Assembly: GCA_947624255.1 (NCBI GenBank)
Contig: CANQJO010000002.1
Span: 62,001-126,000 of the forward strand
Origin: an uncultured Ruminococcus sp.
GTDB taxonomy: Bacteria; Bacillota; Clostridia; Oscillospirales; Ruminococcaceae
DNA length: 64,000 bases
Direction: 5' to 3'
The translations under genes and the position numbers were made by a program. Positions 1-9,490 of the stretch are shown here, piece after piece (the first letter of the stretch is position 1; the number at the start of each line of letters is the position of its first letter). Under the pieces are notes generated by a model, which saw only the letters and a program-made list of their open reading frames with translations, had not been told where the DNA came from and did no database searches.

Positions 1-716
1 GGAAAGCTCTCTCTGCCCATTCCGCCGTATCCGTGTATATGATTTATCCTCAGACCGTTTGATGTATGCCGTTTTATTGCCTCGGCCATGGTTTCGTTGA
101 TGCAGCCTGCTCCGAGACTTCCGCCGAATGAGAGTATGGTAAAATCGTCGTTGAATCCCAGACGCTTTCTTGCTTCATTTTTGCTTATACGGCTGATGCT
201 CCCCCTGACGGGAAGTCCTGTTACACTGTATTCAAAACGGCTTTTATCCATAAATTCGAGAGCCTCTATCACCGTCAGCATGACATGATCCACCTCTTTT
301 GCAAGAAGACGGTTTGTCACGCCGGGATAGGCATTCTGTTCATGTATCGCAGTGGGAATACCCATTTTCGCAGCCTTCCGGATAACAGGCCCTGCGGCAT
401 ACCCTCCTGTACCGATAGCAATATCAGGCTTGAAACCTGTGATGATCTCCTTGGCACGCTTGCCCGATACAGCAAGATATGCCGCAGCTTTTATATTTCG
501 TCCCACATTTTTGACCGAGAGTTTCCTCTGAAATCCTGCGACCTTGATAGTTTCAAGCTTATATCCTGCATTAGGAACGAGCTTCGACTCCAGACCTTTT
601 GGTGTTCCGACAAAAAGGAACTCAGCAACGGGATATTTAGTTTTGATGATATCTGCTATGGAGAGTCCGGGATTGATATGACCTCCCGTACCTCCGCACG
701 CTATTAGAACTCTCAT
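1..716 (-). CDS. murG: MurG, lipid II synthase (partial, 3' end outside window)
   Basis: Transfers GlcNAc from UDP-GlcNAc to lipid I at the inner face of the membrane, giving lipid II. The reading frame is open from the ATG at 716 to the window edge (about 238 codons). It begins MRVLIACGGTGGHINPGLSI, the family's glycine-rich GGTGGH loop, and continues with VGRNIKAA, an IGTGGYAAGPV segment and an IHEQNAYPG segment typical of MurG. It starts 22 bases after the ftsW stop and ends the visible dcw gene order on the minus strand. The C-terminal donor-nucleotide domain lies beyond the window. Identification is firm; only the gene's end is missing. Confidence 0.96.
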   Translation of the reverse strand, partial: MRVLIACGGTGGHINPGLSIADIIKTKYPVAEFLFVGTPKGLESKLVPNAGYKLETIKVAGFQRKLSVKNVGRNIKAAAYLAVSGKRAKEIITGFKPDIAIGTGGYAAGPVIRKAAKMGIPTAIHEQNAYPGVTNRLLAKEVDHVMLTVIEALEFMDKSRFEYSVTGLPVRGSISRISKNEARKRLGFNDDFTILSFGGSLGAGCINETMAEAIKRHTSNGLRINHIHGYGGMGRESF

Positions 717-738
717 AGATAAACTCCTCCGGGCAGCA

Positions 739-2019
739 TCAGGCATTTTTAGGCTGAACGTGATCTCCGGTACGAGATCTTTTTTTCTTCGGGGCAGGAT
801 TTTCGTCATCGTAGTATCGCTGCTGCGAGATGTTGAGCATAATGCCCATTTCGGCAAGCTGCATAATTAGCGCCGTACCTCCGTAGCTGAAAAACGGCAG
901 GCTGATACCGGTGTTGGGGATCAGATTGCTGACAACGGCAAGATTGAAAACGGTCTGAATGCCGATCTGGGTCGTGATGCCCACAGCGATGAGCATTCCG
1001 AAGCGATCCTTGCATCTCACCGCAATGGAGAATCCCTCAACGATAAGCAGGAAGAACACAATGATTATCGCCAGTGCGCCGATAAATCCGAGCTCCTCGC
1101 AGACAATGGGGAAAACGAAGTCATTTTTCGTTTCCGGAAGATACAAATACTTCTGACGGGAGTTGCCCAATCCCAGACCGAAAAGTCCTCCCGAACCTAT
1201 TGCAATAATGGAGTTTGATGTCTGCCATGTATCACCGAGAGTATCGGCAAAAGGATCCTTCCATGATTTTATGCGGACGGAAACATAGCTTCCCTCAATG
1301 TTTGCCTGCCAGCTTATGATGATTATGGCTGCGGCAAGAGCGGCTATACCGAGGATCAGGAACTGTTTTCTGTTTGCACCGCCGCAGAGGACCATTGCTA
1401 TAGAGATAGTCACGATGAGGATAAGTCCCGAAAGATGAGGCTCCTTATACAGAAGAAATGCATACACTGCCATAAAAGCCGCATACTTGACGATACCCAC
1501 ATCAAAGCGGTTCATTTTTTTGCCGTCACGCTCCATGCTGTAGGCGAAGAAAATGATTATCGCAAGCTTTGCGACCTCAGAGGGCTGAAAGTTTTGTCCT
1601 GCGAGGGTGAGCCAGCGTTTTGCTCCCATTGATCCGCCCTCATCGTTTCCTATGGCAAGAACGAGTATCAGCAGCAGTGCGCCTATAGCATAGAGTATGC
1701 TTGCAATATTGAATTTCTTGATAAAGGGGATCTTTATATTTTTGAGGTTGTGATAGTCCATTTTCATGAAAAACAGCAGGACAACGAAGCCTATCGCAGC
1801 ATTTTTTGCCTGATTTTTCGCATAATAAAGACCGTCGCCGCCATGCTCGCTGTAAGCCCATGCATAGCTCGCTGAGGACATCATTACCAGTCCCACCACA
1901 AGGAGGATCATAACATATGCAAAAAATGAAAGGCTGATGTCACCGTTTCTGCCGTCTCCCACAAAGACCTTCCGGAGCTTTGCGAAAGAGCTTTCCTTTT
2001 TATTATTTCGGGTAGCCAT
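739..2019 (-). CDS. ftsW: FtsW/SEDS peptidoglycan glycosyltransferase
   Basis: A polytopic SEDS protein that polymerises lipid II at the septum together with its cognate class B PBP. The 426-residue product has about ten hydrophobic segments. It carries the family signatures GLGLGNSRQK, LPETKNDFVFPIVCEELGFIG (read as two adjacent motifs) and LPFFSYGGTALI near the C terminus. The start has a good AGGAGG site. It lies 22 bases downstream of mraY and just before murG, the usual dcw position for FtsW rather than RodA. The hydrophilic C-terminal tail is lysine and arginine rich (APKKKRSR). RodA is the only serious alternative, and context argues against it. Confidence 0.95.
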   Translation of the reverse strand: MATRNNKKESSFAKLRKVFVGDGRNGDISLSFFAYVMILLVVGLVMMSSASYAWAYSEHGGDGLYYAKNQAKNAAIGFVVLLFFMKMDYHNLKNIKIPFIKKFNIASILYAIGALLLILVLAIGNDEGGSMGAKRWLTLAGQNFQPSEVAKLAIIIFFAYSMERDGKKMNRFDVGIVKYAAFMAVYAFLLYKEPHLSGLILIVTISIAMVLCGGANRKQFLILGIAALAAAIIIISWQANIEGSYVSVRIKSWKDPFADTLGDTWQTSNSIIAIGSGGLFGLGLGNSRQKYLYLPETKNDFVFPIVCEELGFIGALAIIIVFFLLIVEGFSIAVRCKDRFGMLIAVGITTQIGIQTVFNLAVVSNLIPNTGISLPFFSYGGTALIMQLAEMGIMLNISQQRYYDDENPAPKKKRSRTGDHVQPKNA

Positions 2020-2041
2020 ATCGTCCTCCTGAGTAATATCC

Positions 2042-3085
2042 TTAGAATGCGAACAAAGTAATTATTCCCAGTATTCCGAAAATAATGCCGGTGAGCGCAA
2101 ATGTTATAACTATCTTATACTCGCTGAATCCGCACATCTCAAAATGATGATGTATGGGAGTCATCTTGAATATTCGTTTGCCCTGATGATCGGGACTTCT
2201 CTTTTTTGTGTATTTGAAGTAAGAGACCTGTATCACTACAGAAAGTGCCTCGGCGATGTATACTATGCACACTAAAAACATCAGCAGATGCTTGTGGAGT
2301 ATCAGTCCCGTTGCAGTGACAGCCGCTCCAAGGAACATAGAGCCGGTATCACCCATAAAGCATTTTGCCGGATTGAGATTCCATATAAGAAATCCGAGAC
2401 AGCCTCCGGCAAGAGCCATCGTAAAGCATGACAGCTCGTTCTCTTTAAGTATAGCGCAGCAAACGGTAAAAATTAGCATTGCCGCAAACGTTACCGAGCC
2501 GCACAGTCCGTCAACGCCGTCTGTGAGGTTGACCGCATTGGTGAGGAAAATTATCACCGGTATCATGATAACATAGTAAAATATTCCCAGCGGAGGAGTT
2601 TTCAGAAAACCGATGTCGATGCTTGTTGAGCCGTCTCCCACCTTATAGAGCAGGAACAGAAATCCCACGGAGAATATGAGCTGAAGTGCCATTTTCTGTT
2701 TTGGGGAAAGTCCGTCGTTGTTTTTTCGTGCGACTTTGGTGAAATCATCAATAAATCCGATGAGTCCGAAAAGCACAGAGAAAACAATGCAGCCCATAAG
2801 ACGGTAAAAAGCATTGAAATTAGCCTTGTCTGTCATGTCCACACCGCCCCGCATCCTGAATATCCAGTATCCTGCGATCGCTGTCACAACAGACGAGATT
2901 ATGAACATAAAGCCGCCCATTGTGGGCGTGCCCTGTTTTTTGGCGTGCCACTGAGGACCGTTTTCGGTCTTTATAGGCTGACCGAATTTTATTTTATGAA
3001 GAAACGGTACAAGAAAAATACCCGAAGCTCCGGCGATCGCAAACGATGCAAGAGATATGATAAGGTTTATTATCCAGAATGACAT
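2042..3085 (-). CDS. mraY: MraY, phospho-MurNAc-pentapeptide transferase
   Basis: Integral membrane enzyme that transfers phospho-MurNAc-pentapeptide from UDP to undecaprenyl phosphate, making lipid I. The 347-residue length is near the family norm of about 320-360. Visible signatures are GTPTMGGFMFI near residue 52, NLTDGVDGL (catalytic aspartates), FMGDTGSMFLG and the MTPIHHHFE metal/substrate motif. Multiple hydrophobic helices fill the rest. It lies between murE (19 bases upstream) and ftsW (22 bases downstream). In many Firmicutes murF separates murE from mraY, but it is absent here. Confidence 0.97.
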   Translation of the reverse strand: MSFWIINLIISLASFAIAGASGIFLVPFLHKIKFGQPIKTENGPQWHAKKQGTPTMGGFMFIISSVVTAIAGYWIFRMRGGVDMTDKANFNAFYRLMGCIVFSVLFGLIGFIDDFTKVARKNNDGLSPKQKMALQLIFSVGFLFLLYKVGDGSTSIDIGFLKTPPLGIFYYVIMIPVIIFLTNAVNLTDGVDGLCGSVTFAAMLIFTVCCAILKENELSCFTMALAGGCLGFLIWNLNPAKCFMGDTGSMFLGAAVTATGLILHKHLLMFLVCIVYIAEALSVVIQVSYFKYTKKRSPDHQGKRIFKMTPIHHHFEMCGFSEYKIVITFALTGIIFGILGIITLFAF

Positions 3086-3104
3086 CTATAACAACAGCTC
3101 CCGA

Positions 3105-4550
3105 TTATTCATTATCATTTATGGTGGCAAGCTCCTCGGCAACGATAATGCGTTCGTCAAAGGAGATATGCCTGTTACCGGCAAGTATCTGATAGTCCTC
3201 ATGACCTTTTCCGGCAAGAACGATCACATCGCCCTTTTCAGCCGTTTTCAGAGCAAAGCGTATAGCCTCACGGCGGTCGGTGACAACATCATACGGAGTA
3301 TCATAGCCGTCAAGTCCGGCAAGGATATCCTTTATTACGGCTTCGGGATCTTCATTGCGGGGATTATCCGACGTGACAATGAGCCTGTCTGCATACTCAG
3401 CGGCAGCCGCAGCCATTTTCGGACGCTTAGCCGCATCACGGTTCCCTCCGCAGCCAAAGAGACAAATAAGCCGGTTGTCAGTATACTCACGGACGCTTTT
3501 CAGAATATTCACTATTGCATCGGGAGTGTGGGCATAGTCACAGATGACAGTATAGTCCTTTCCGGTGGGGATCACTTCACACCGTCCCTTGACTCCGGGG
3601 CAGCATTCCGCTGCACGCAGGATCTTCTCAGCAGGTATCCCCGCTTCAAGACAGACAGCTATTGCCGCCGTCATGTTTGAGACATTGAAAAGTCCGGGAA
3701 GCCTTGTTTTTACAAAATATGATTTTCCTCCCGTACACAGCCAGAAGCTCGAACCTGATGCCTTTATCTTTATTCCGTCGGCGTAGAAGGAGGCGTTCTC
3801 CCTGACACTGTAGCTGAGTCTGCGGCAGGCGATCTCTCCGAAAAGCCGCTTGCCGTAATCGTCATCAATGCAGCAGACTGCGGTATCACAGATATCGAAA
3901 AGCATCTTTTTAGCCTGATAGTAGTCCTCCATATCCTTGTGATAGTCAAGGTGATCCTGAGTGAGATTCGTAAACACTGCCGCATCAAAGTGACAGCAGC
4001 CTATTCTGTGCTGGACAAGTCCGAAGGAGGAGACCTCCATTACCGCATACTCACAGCCGGCTTTCACCATTTTGTCGAGAAGCTCCATCAGATCGAATGC
4101 CATCGGAGTGGTATTATCCGTGTGAATGATCTCGCTGCCGATCTCATTCCGGATAGTTCCCACAAGACCTGTCTTATGACCGCAGCTCATGAGGATATGC
4201 TTGATAACGGTAGTGATCGTGGTTTTGCCGTTTGTTCCGGTGACACCTATCATTTTCAGCTTTTTTTCGGGATGTCCGAACCATGCGGCGCATACATCTC
4301 CGTAGAGGCGGCGCACATCATCGGTGAGTATCTGTCTTTTGCCAAGACCGAGATCTCTCTCGCACACAATGGCAGCCGCACCCTTTTCAAGCATTTCAGC
4401 CGCAGCGGTGTGACCGTCAAAGCTCCGTCCTCTGACGCAGAAGAACAGGCTTCCCTCAGTGACCTTTCGTGTATCGTCCGTAACGGAGGTTATTTCGGTA
4501 TCGCCGATCTCCGTTTCAGCCTTATTTTCAAGCAGATCTTTTAATTTCAT
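3105..4550 (-). CDS. murE: MurE, UDP-MurNAc-tripeptide synthetase
   Basis: Cytoplasmic ATP-dependent ligase that adds the third residue of the stem peptide to UDP-MurNAc-L-Ala-D-Glu. I place the start at the ATG at 4550 (MKLKDLLEN), which has AGAGGTG about 7 bases upstream; an in-frame ATG at 4598 lacks such a site. The product is 481 residues. It shows the ATP loop GVTGTNGKTTI, TDNTTP, an EVSSFGL segment and VICDYAHTPDAI, plus SDNPRNEDP in the C-terminal domain. DNPR is the motif usually associated with meso-diaminopimelate rather than lysine specificity. It follows the PBP gene after 103 bases that contain a small hairpin. Confidence 0.95.
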   Translation of the reverse strand: MKLKDLLENKAETEIGDTEITSVTDDTRKVTEGSLFFCVRGRSFDGHTAAAEMLEKGAAAIVCERDLGLGKRQILTDDVRRLYGDVCAAWFGHPEKKLKMIGVTGTNGKTTITTVIKHILMSCGHKTGLVGTIRNEIGSEIIHTDNTTPMAFDLMELLDKMVKAGCEYAVMEVSSFGLVQHRIGCCHFDAAVFTNLTQDHLDYHKDMEDYYQAKKMLFDICDTAVCCIDDDYGKRLFGEIACRRLSYSVRENASFYADGIKIKASGSSFWLCTGGKSYFVKTRLPGLFNVSNMTAAIAVCLEAGIPAEKILRAAECCPGVKGRCEVIPTGKDYTVICDYAHTPDAIVNILKSVREYTDNRLICLFGCGGNRDAAKRPKMAAAAAEYADRLIVTSDNPRNEDPEAVIKDILAGLDGYDTPYDVVTDRREAIRFALKTAEKGDVIVLAGKGHEDYQILAGNRHISFDERIIVAEELATINDNE

Positions 4551-4653
4551 TTGGATATCACCTCTGTGAGAAGCCGGTTGCTTATAAGCAAAAGGCAAAA
4601 GTTAATGTTTCATCGGCTGAAGTTTCAGACAGCCGTATCTTTGATGTGCCGTA

Positions 4654-7035
4654 TCAGCCGCCCTCACCGTAGACCTTGAACTCCAGCTCGATGGTCGTAC
4701 CTTTAGGAACTTGCGTTCCGCTTTCAATGGACTGTTTCTCAACGACAGCATCAGCACGTGAGGTAGATGCTCCCTTTGCAACGTAATTCAGTCCGCTGTA
4801 GGAGATGCTCTCATTCGCCATCTGCGGAGACAGACCTTTAAGATCGGGCACTGTGGTCATTTCGGAGGTGTTGCTGTTCTCAGTATAAAGATATACACAG
4901 CCGCCTTTTGATACAGCCGTTCCCGTAATGGGAGACTGCGCTACTACACCGATACCGTTGCCGATGACCTCGTATGTAAGTCCGAGCCCTGTCAGCGTAG
5001 CCTTTGCATCATCTACAGAGCCTTCAAGAAGCGGAACTTTAACGTCAAGGTCTTTAAGCTCTTCTTCGGTGTAATTGGGGGTCATTCCTATGTATGGCAG
5101 AACTTCGGTGAGGATATCCCTTGCTGTGGGGACGGCTACCTCACTGCCGTAATAATTCTTGTTCTTATTCGGCGCATCAGCAAGGACGAGCAGTATGATC
5201 TCAGGATCTTCCGCAGGCGCAAAGCATACGTAAGATGCACCGTATTCGCTGTCATCTTCCTCTTTTCCGGTGTTGAGACTGAGCCGCTGTGATGTACCGG
5301 ATTTTCCGCCGATGGAATATCCCTTGATAGCAACGTTTCCGCCGTTATTGTCATCGACTACCTGCTTGAGCACCTTTCTCATAGTAGCAGATGTATCCTC
5401 GGATATCACCTGACGCTTTACCGTGCGTTCATTTTTCAGGACAATATTTCCGTCCTCATCGACGACCTTGTCGACCACGTACGGCTGAAGCAGATAACCG
5501 CCGTTAATTGCCGCACAGTATGAATTTATCATCTCTATGGGAGTGATAGTCTCGCCCTGTCCGAATGAACATACCGCAAGGTCAACATTTGTCATAACGT
5601 CCTCGGGAATGCCTATTCCCGCACTTTCAGCAGGGAGGTCAATGCCTGTTTTTTCACCGAGTCCGAATGAATCAAAATAGTAGCAGAATTTCTCAACGCC
5701 CAGTCTTCTTCCTATCTCCATGAAGGCAGGGTTGCAGGAGTGTGTCAGAGCCTCCTGATATGTCTGCGCTCCATGACCGGAGGTAACGTGGCACTGGATA
5801 GGTTTACTGTGTCCGGGGAAGGTGACCGATCCGGAGCAGTAGAATGAATCGCTGTCAAGATTTATGAGATTTTCCTCAAATGCGCCGGCACTTGTTATTA
5901 CCTTGAATACCGAACCCGGCTCATACACTTCGGTTATGCATTTGTTGCGCCACTGCTTTTCTCTTTCCTCGCCCTGGAGCTTAGTTGCGAGAGCGTCATC
6001 TGTTGCAGCCTTTATTTTTGCATCGGCAGCAGGATCGGCGATCTCATAAGGCTGATTAAGGTCAAAACTCGGATATGTAGCCATACCGTAGACCGCTCCT
6101 GTTTTAGCGTCCATAAGTATGGCGCAGCCTCTGTTAGCCACTTCGTATGAGACGACCATCTCTTCAAGGTGCTTTTCAAGGATATACTGTATATTTGAAT
6201 CTATGGTAAGATAAACATCGTTTCCGTTTTTCGGAGCATACGTCTTTGAATACTTGTACGGAAGCTCATTTCCGTTTGAATCCTTTGCAGAGATCGTTCT
6301 GCCGTCCACACCGGAAAGATAGTCATTGTAATAGGATTCGATACCGTAGATGCCGTTGCCGTCCGCCGTGGTGAAGCCTATTACTGAGGCGGCAAGCTCG
6401 TTCTGGGGATAATATCTTTTGGTGTCCTCTTCAACATTCAGTGAGACAAATCCGTTATCATTGAAAAATGCCAGCACCTCATCTGCGGCAGGTTTCTCCA
6501 CCTGATCCTGCAATACGCTGTACTGAGTGTTCTCCTCCATGGCTGTGAGGACTTTTTCCGGAGTTATACCAAGCTTTTCTGTGAGAAAATCTGCTGTTTG
6601 CCGGCGAAAATCCTCAGCCGAAGCCGGGAGTACACCGATCTCATTGCCGTTTTCATCATATTCGGGAGTGTATGTTCCCTCAGCCTTTTCTTTATTTCTC
6701 TTGTCTATTTTTTCCTGCAGCTCGGCAAGATCCTCTCTGTACAGCGTAGGATCGAGAAAAACCTTGTATACCGATGCGCTTTTTGCAAGAGGAGTTCCGT
6801 TTGAATCGTAGATAGAGCCTCTGTGTGCAGAAATGGTTATTGAGCCGAAATGCTGATTATTAGCCATAGTCTGATATTTTTTGTTATCCACGACCGATAT
6901 TTTGAAGAAATTCACAGCAACCGCCGTAAACAGTCCGAGGAAAACGGTAGTCATGACTATCTTTGCTCTGAACATCATTGAGCGTGAGGGATTATTCTGA
7001 CCTGCCAAAAAATTCAGCTCCTTTCGGGTATGCAC
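4654..7035 (-). CDS. Class B penicillin-binding protein with two PASTA domains (PBP2x/SpoVD type)
   Basis: Septal transpeptidase that cross-links peptidoglycan with FtsW. It has 793 residues: a short cytoplasmic N terminus, one membrane helix at about 26-44, a dimerisation domain beginning ISAHRGSIYD, and a transpeptidase domain with SVFK (Ser375), SCN (433-435) and KSGTSQ (578-583). Two PASTA repeats follow, at about 660-715 and 725-790. PASTA-bearing class B enzymes here are PBP2x or SpoVD homologues, and sequence alone does not separate the two roles. The dcw position favours vegetative division. It is separated from ftsL by an unusual 411-base gap that contains a terminator-like hairpin. 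Confidence 0.93.
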   Translation of the reverse strand: MHTRKELNFLAGQNNPSRSMMFRAKIVMTTVFLGLFTAVAVNFFKISVVDNKKYQTMANNQHFGSITISAHRGSIYDSNGTPLAKSASVYKVFLDPTLYREDLAELQEKIDKRNKEKAEGTYTPEYDENGNEIGVLPASAEDFRRQTADFLTEKLGITPEKVLTAMEENTQYSVLQDQVEKPAADEVLAFFNDNGFVSLNVEEDTKRYYPQNELAASVIGFTTADGNGIYGIESYYNDYLSGVDGRTISAKDSNGNELPYKYSKTYAPKNGNDVYLTIDSNIQYILEKHLEEMVVSYEVANRGCAILMDAKTGAVYGMATYPSFDLNQPYEIADPAADAKIKAATDDALATKLQGEEREKQWRNKCITEVYEPGSVFKVITSAGAFEENLINLDSDSFYCSGSVTFPGHSKPIQCHVTSGHGAQTYQEALTHSCNPAFMEIGRRLGVEKFCYYFDSFGLGEKTGIDLPAESAGIGIPEDVMTNVDLAVCSFGQGETITPIEMINSYCAAINGGYLLQPYVVDKVVDEDGNIVLKNERTVKRQVISEDTSATMRKVLKQVVDDNNGGNVAIKGYSIGGKSGTSQRLSLNTGKEEDDSEYGASYVCFAPAEDPEIILLVLADAPNKNKNYYGSEVAVPTARDILTEVLPYIGMTPNYTEEELKDLDVKVPLLEGSVDDAKATLTGLGLTYEVIGNGIGVVAQSPITGTAVSKGGCVYLYTENSNTSEMTTVPDLKGLSPQMANESISYSGLNYVAKGASTSRADAVVEKQSIESGTQVPKGTTIELEFKVYGEGG

Positions 7036-7446
7036 GGCTCTGATGCAAATGCCGCTTATAATGCTGAGCGGAAACTCCTGTATCAGCAGGATAAGTGATA
7101 CTTACACCGCAAGGGATATCTTCAAATAAAACAGGCAGGGTTACATTTTTGCCCCGCCTGTTTCCGGACATCCGAAAAATGCCGGAGGCACATTTTTTCT
7201 GTGAGTGCCTCTCTGCCCGGGCGTTTTCCGCAATGTCTCTGTATTATGATACGACGAAGGATTTATCGCTGTTCAAGCGTGGGAGACTGCCTCCGAAGTC
7301 TCTCCAAAGGCTTCGGAGCAGTGATCCCATATACCGACCACTCGCTGTATCTCCGTGTTCTACTATAAGTCCGGCATATATTTTTTCTCGCCGGCAGTGC
7401 ATCATTAGTAATATCAGGCAGTCCGTGTGTTATATTTATATTTGTA
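7036..7446 (-). other. 411-base gap in the dcw cluster with stem-loops and an internal terminator
   Basis: There is no convincing gene here. On the minus strand, between ftsL and the PBP gene, several hairpins can be drawn. One has arms CTCCGAAG/CTTCGGAG at about 7291-7319, with an extra base on one side. Another has GAGGCAC/GTGCCTC arms at about 7185-7209. The third is the terminator-like hairpin at 7128-7163. A possible promoter on this strand (TTGAAC with TATCAT, 19-base spacing, near 7245-7275) is weak. The gap may uncouple PBP expression from the upstream genes. Confidence 0.5.
7124..7163 (-). terminator. Terminator or attenuator hairpin upstream of the PBP gene
   Basis: On the minus strand AAACAGGCGGGG and its partner CCCTGCCTGTTT form a stem of about 12 pairs with one mismatch, followed by TTTTATTT. 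It lies about 90 bases before the PBP start, inside what is otherwise one operon. It could limit read-through from ftsL or act as an attenuator. Confidence 0.65.
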
Positions 7447-7962
7447 CTACCCTCTGAAATATTCCACGCAGCGGTCAAAGAACTCTTTGATTTTTGCTCC
7501 CGGACCGTCTTCTTTTTCGGGAATACTCACAACGTCGCCGGTCTGTATTTTTATGTACTGTATCTGTGAAGAGTCGATTTTCTGCATTCCGAGTACATTT
7601 TCCGCATAGTCCTCGACGTTTTTAGCAGACATTTCGCTTTCGAGCATTGATTGCAGCCTGACATTTTCTGCCTCCGCAAGGTTCAGCTCCTGATTTTTTG
7701 CAGACACCCTGTTGTACATCGTATTGCGTCTGTCGAGAGTATAAATTACCGAGCCGAGCAGCAGTGCTGCGATCGCAGATATGAGGATAATATTTATGAC
7801 CGAGCCGCTTCTTGCCTGAGTATGTCTCACTCTGATACGCGGCTTTTCCTCTGAGCTGCCGCTTCTTTTTCCGGACTCTCCGGTGCTGCCGGTCTTATCG
7901 GAGTCGGAGCTGTCATATTCTCCGGCTTCATTGTAGTAATAGAAATTTCCGGCTTCATTCAT
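7447..7962 (-). CDS. ftsL: FtsL-like septum formation protein
   Basis: Bitopic division protein expected to link FtsB/DivIC with the FtsW-PBP pair. It has 171 residues: a charged, serine-rich cytoplasmic N terminus of about 55 residues, one membrane helix (about 56-75, VINIILISAIAALLLGSVIY) and an extracytoplasmic coiled-coil-like stretch. The conserved-looking end YAENVLGMQKIDSSQIQYI resembles the FtsL/DivIC C terminus. FtsL proteins are poorly conserved, so the call rests on topology, size and the position between rsmH and the PBP gene. The start codon overlaps the rsmH stop by four bases (ATGA), implying translational coupling. Confidence 0.85.
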   Translation of the reverse strand: MNEAGNFYYYNEAGEYDSSDSDKTGSTGESGKRSGSSEEKPRIRVRHTQARSGSVINIILISAIAALLLGSVIYTLDRRNTMYNRVSAKNQELNLAEAENVRLQSMLESEMSAKNVEDYAENVLGMQKIDSSQIQYIKIQTGDVVSIPEKEDGPGAKIKEFFDRCVEYFRG

Positions 7963-8894
7963 AGATCTCCGCTCCTTTCGATTACCCTGAGCTTAGCGCT
8001 TCTGCTTCTGTTGTTGTTGGTTGTTTCTTTTTCATCAGCCTGTATAGGCTTTTTGTTCACAAGTTTTCCCTGCGGCTTGTGACCGCATATGCACCGGGGA
8101 AAATCCGGGGGACAGATGCAGCCTTTGCACCAGTCAGCGAATCTTTGTTTGACGAGCCTGTCCTCCAGAGAATGGAAGGTGATGACGGCAAGTCTGCCTC
8201 CGGGCTTCAGGCTGTTGAAAGCTTCATCGAGCCCCTTTGAGAGGTGTTCGAGCTCACCGTTGACGGCTATCCGTATAGCCTGGAATGTTTTGCGGCAAGG
8301 ATTTTTCTCTCTTCTTGCCTTCTGAGGAATACTGCTTCTTACGATATCTGCCAGCCGTCCCGTTGTTTCTATGGGAGCATCAGATCTCGCACTTACTATA
8401 TTTGAGGCTATGCGGCGTGAGAATTTCTCCTCACCGAACTCAAAAATAATACGGGCGAGCTCTTGTTCGTCATAGGTGTTGACTATATCGGCAGCGCTCA
8501 CGCCCTCTTTGCTCATACGCATATCGAGTGGGGCATCGCCGTGATAGGAAAAGCCTCTGCTCTCTTCATCGAGCTGATAGGACGAGACTCCCAGATCCAT
8601 GAGTACACCGTCAACGAGCACGATACCGAGATCGTTGAGAACGCTTCTCATATCGGAATAGTTACACTGAACGACCGTTGCATTTTCATAGACCGCCAGT
8701 TTTTTCCTTGCTGCCGCAACGGCATCGGGATCACGGTCAAGGGCGATAAGTTTTCCGCATTTGTCAAGACGTGAAGCAATAGCAGAAGAATGTCCGCCGC
8801 CGCCGGCAGTAGCATCAACATAGATACCGTCCGGACGGATATCCAGACCGTTCATACATTCCTCCGGCATTACGGGAATATGGCTGAATTCCAT
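7959..8894 (-). CDS. rsmH: RsmH, 16S rRNA (cytosine-1402-N4)-methyltransferase
   Basis: Methylates the N4 position of C1402 in 16S rRNA using S-adenosylmethionine. The 311-residue protein starts MEFSHIPVMPEECM and shows the SAM loop DATAGGGGHS (about 27-36), LMDLGVSSYQLD, RGFSYHGDAPLDMRM and PGGRLAVITFHSLEDR, all MraW family signatures. A cysteine cluster (GCICPPDFPRCICGHKP) precedes the C terminus, as in other members. It overlaps ftsL by four bases and follows mraZ by 64 bases. Confidence 0.97.
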   Translation of the reverse strand: MEFSHIPVMPEECMNGLDIRPDGIYVDATAGGGGHSSAIASRLDKCGKLIALDRDPDAVAAARKKLAVYENATVVQCNYSDMRSVLNDLGIVLVDGVLMDLGVSSYQLDEESRGFSYHGDAPLDMRMSKEGVSAADIVNTYDEQELARIIFEFGEEKFSRRIASNIVSARSDAPIETTGRLADIVRSSIPQKARREKNPCRKTFQAIRIAVNGELEHLSKGLDEAFNSLKPGGRLAVITFHSLEDRLVKQRFADWCKGCICPPDFPRCICGHKPQGKLVNKKPIQADEKETTNNNRSRSAKLRVIERSGDL

Positions 8895-8958
8895 ATATAT
8901 CCTCCTTGTGGAGACACATAAGCGTCGGCTGTCTGAAGTGCTTGTCCGGCAGTATGAC

Positions 8959-9390
8959 TTACAGGACGAGCTCTGACAGTGCAGCGCTGATATCTTCGAC
9001 GGTAATGCTTTCGATATACTTTTCCCATGAAGCTCTGTTCCAGATCTCAGCTCTGTTTTCCGAGCCTATGACAACTACATCATCTGTGATACCGGCGTAG
9101 TCCCTGAGCTGTTGTGTGATAAAGATCCTGCCCTGCTTATCGGGGATCTGCTTATCGGCGGCAGAGAGGAGCTTTCTTCTTATGTCGCTTCCGATCTTTC
9201 CGGGGACGGTATAGAGCTTGCTTCGGTATGACTGAAATTCCTCAGCAGAATAAACGGCGATAAAATGGTTATCGTGACCGGGGCAGAGGTACATTTCTGT
9301 GCCGATGATATCACGGAGTTTATTCGGGAAGCTCATACGGCCTTTCTGGTCGATGCTTGGTGTAAAGGTACCGCACAACGGATCTGCCAT
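8959..9390 (-). CDS. mraZ: MraZ, dcw-cluster transcriptional regulator
   Basis: MraZ is a ring-forming AbrB-fold DNA-binding protein that autoregulates the dcw promoter. The product is 143 residues with the two expected half-repeats: FTPSIDQKGRMSFPNKLRD near the N terminus and ADKQIPDKQGRIFITQQLRD in the second half. I chose the ATG at 9390, because the in-frame GTG at 9405 itself forms part of the GTGAGG ribosome site. A promoter and a triple GTG-type repeat lie directly upstream, consistent with autoregulation. Confidence 0.95.
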   Translation of the reverse strand: MADPLCGTFTPSIDQKGRMSFPNKLRDIIGTEMYLCPGHDNHFIAVYSAEEFQSYRSKLYTVPGKIGSDIRRKLLSAADKQIPDKQGRIFITQQLRDYAGITDDVVVIGSENRAEIWNRASWEKYIESITVEDISAALSELVL

Positions 9391-9458
9391 AGAACTTCGC
9401 CTCACTTTCCGAATTATAGTCCGATTTAGGTGAGATTCACCTCAGATAAGGATAAACT

Positions 9459-9482
9459 CACTTTTTTTCACCTTTTTTCACC
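9459..9482 (-). promoter_or_regulatory. mraZ: Probable MraZ operator: three 10-bp-spaced GTG repeats
   Basis: On the minus strand GGTGAAAAAA, GGTGAAAAAA and AGTGAG follow each other at exact 10-base intervals (first bases at 9482, 9472 and 9462), just downstream of the -10 box. A nearby perfect dyad AGGTGA-GAT-TCACCT lies at 9428-9442. Tandem GTG-type repeats near the mra promoter are the known MraZ binding arrangement in several bacteria; that these are its sites here is inference. Confidence 0.75.
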
Positions 9483-9490
9483 GTATATTT

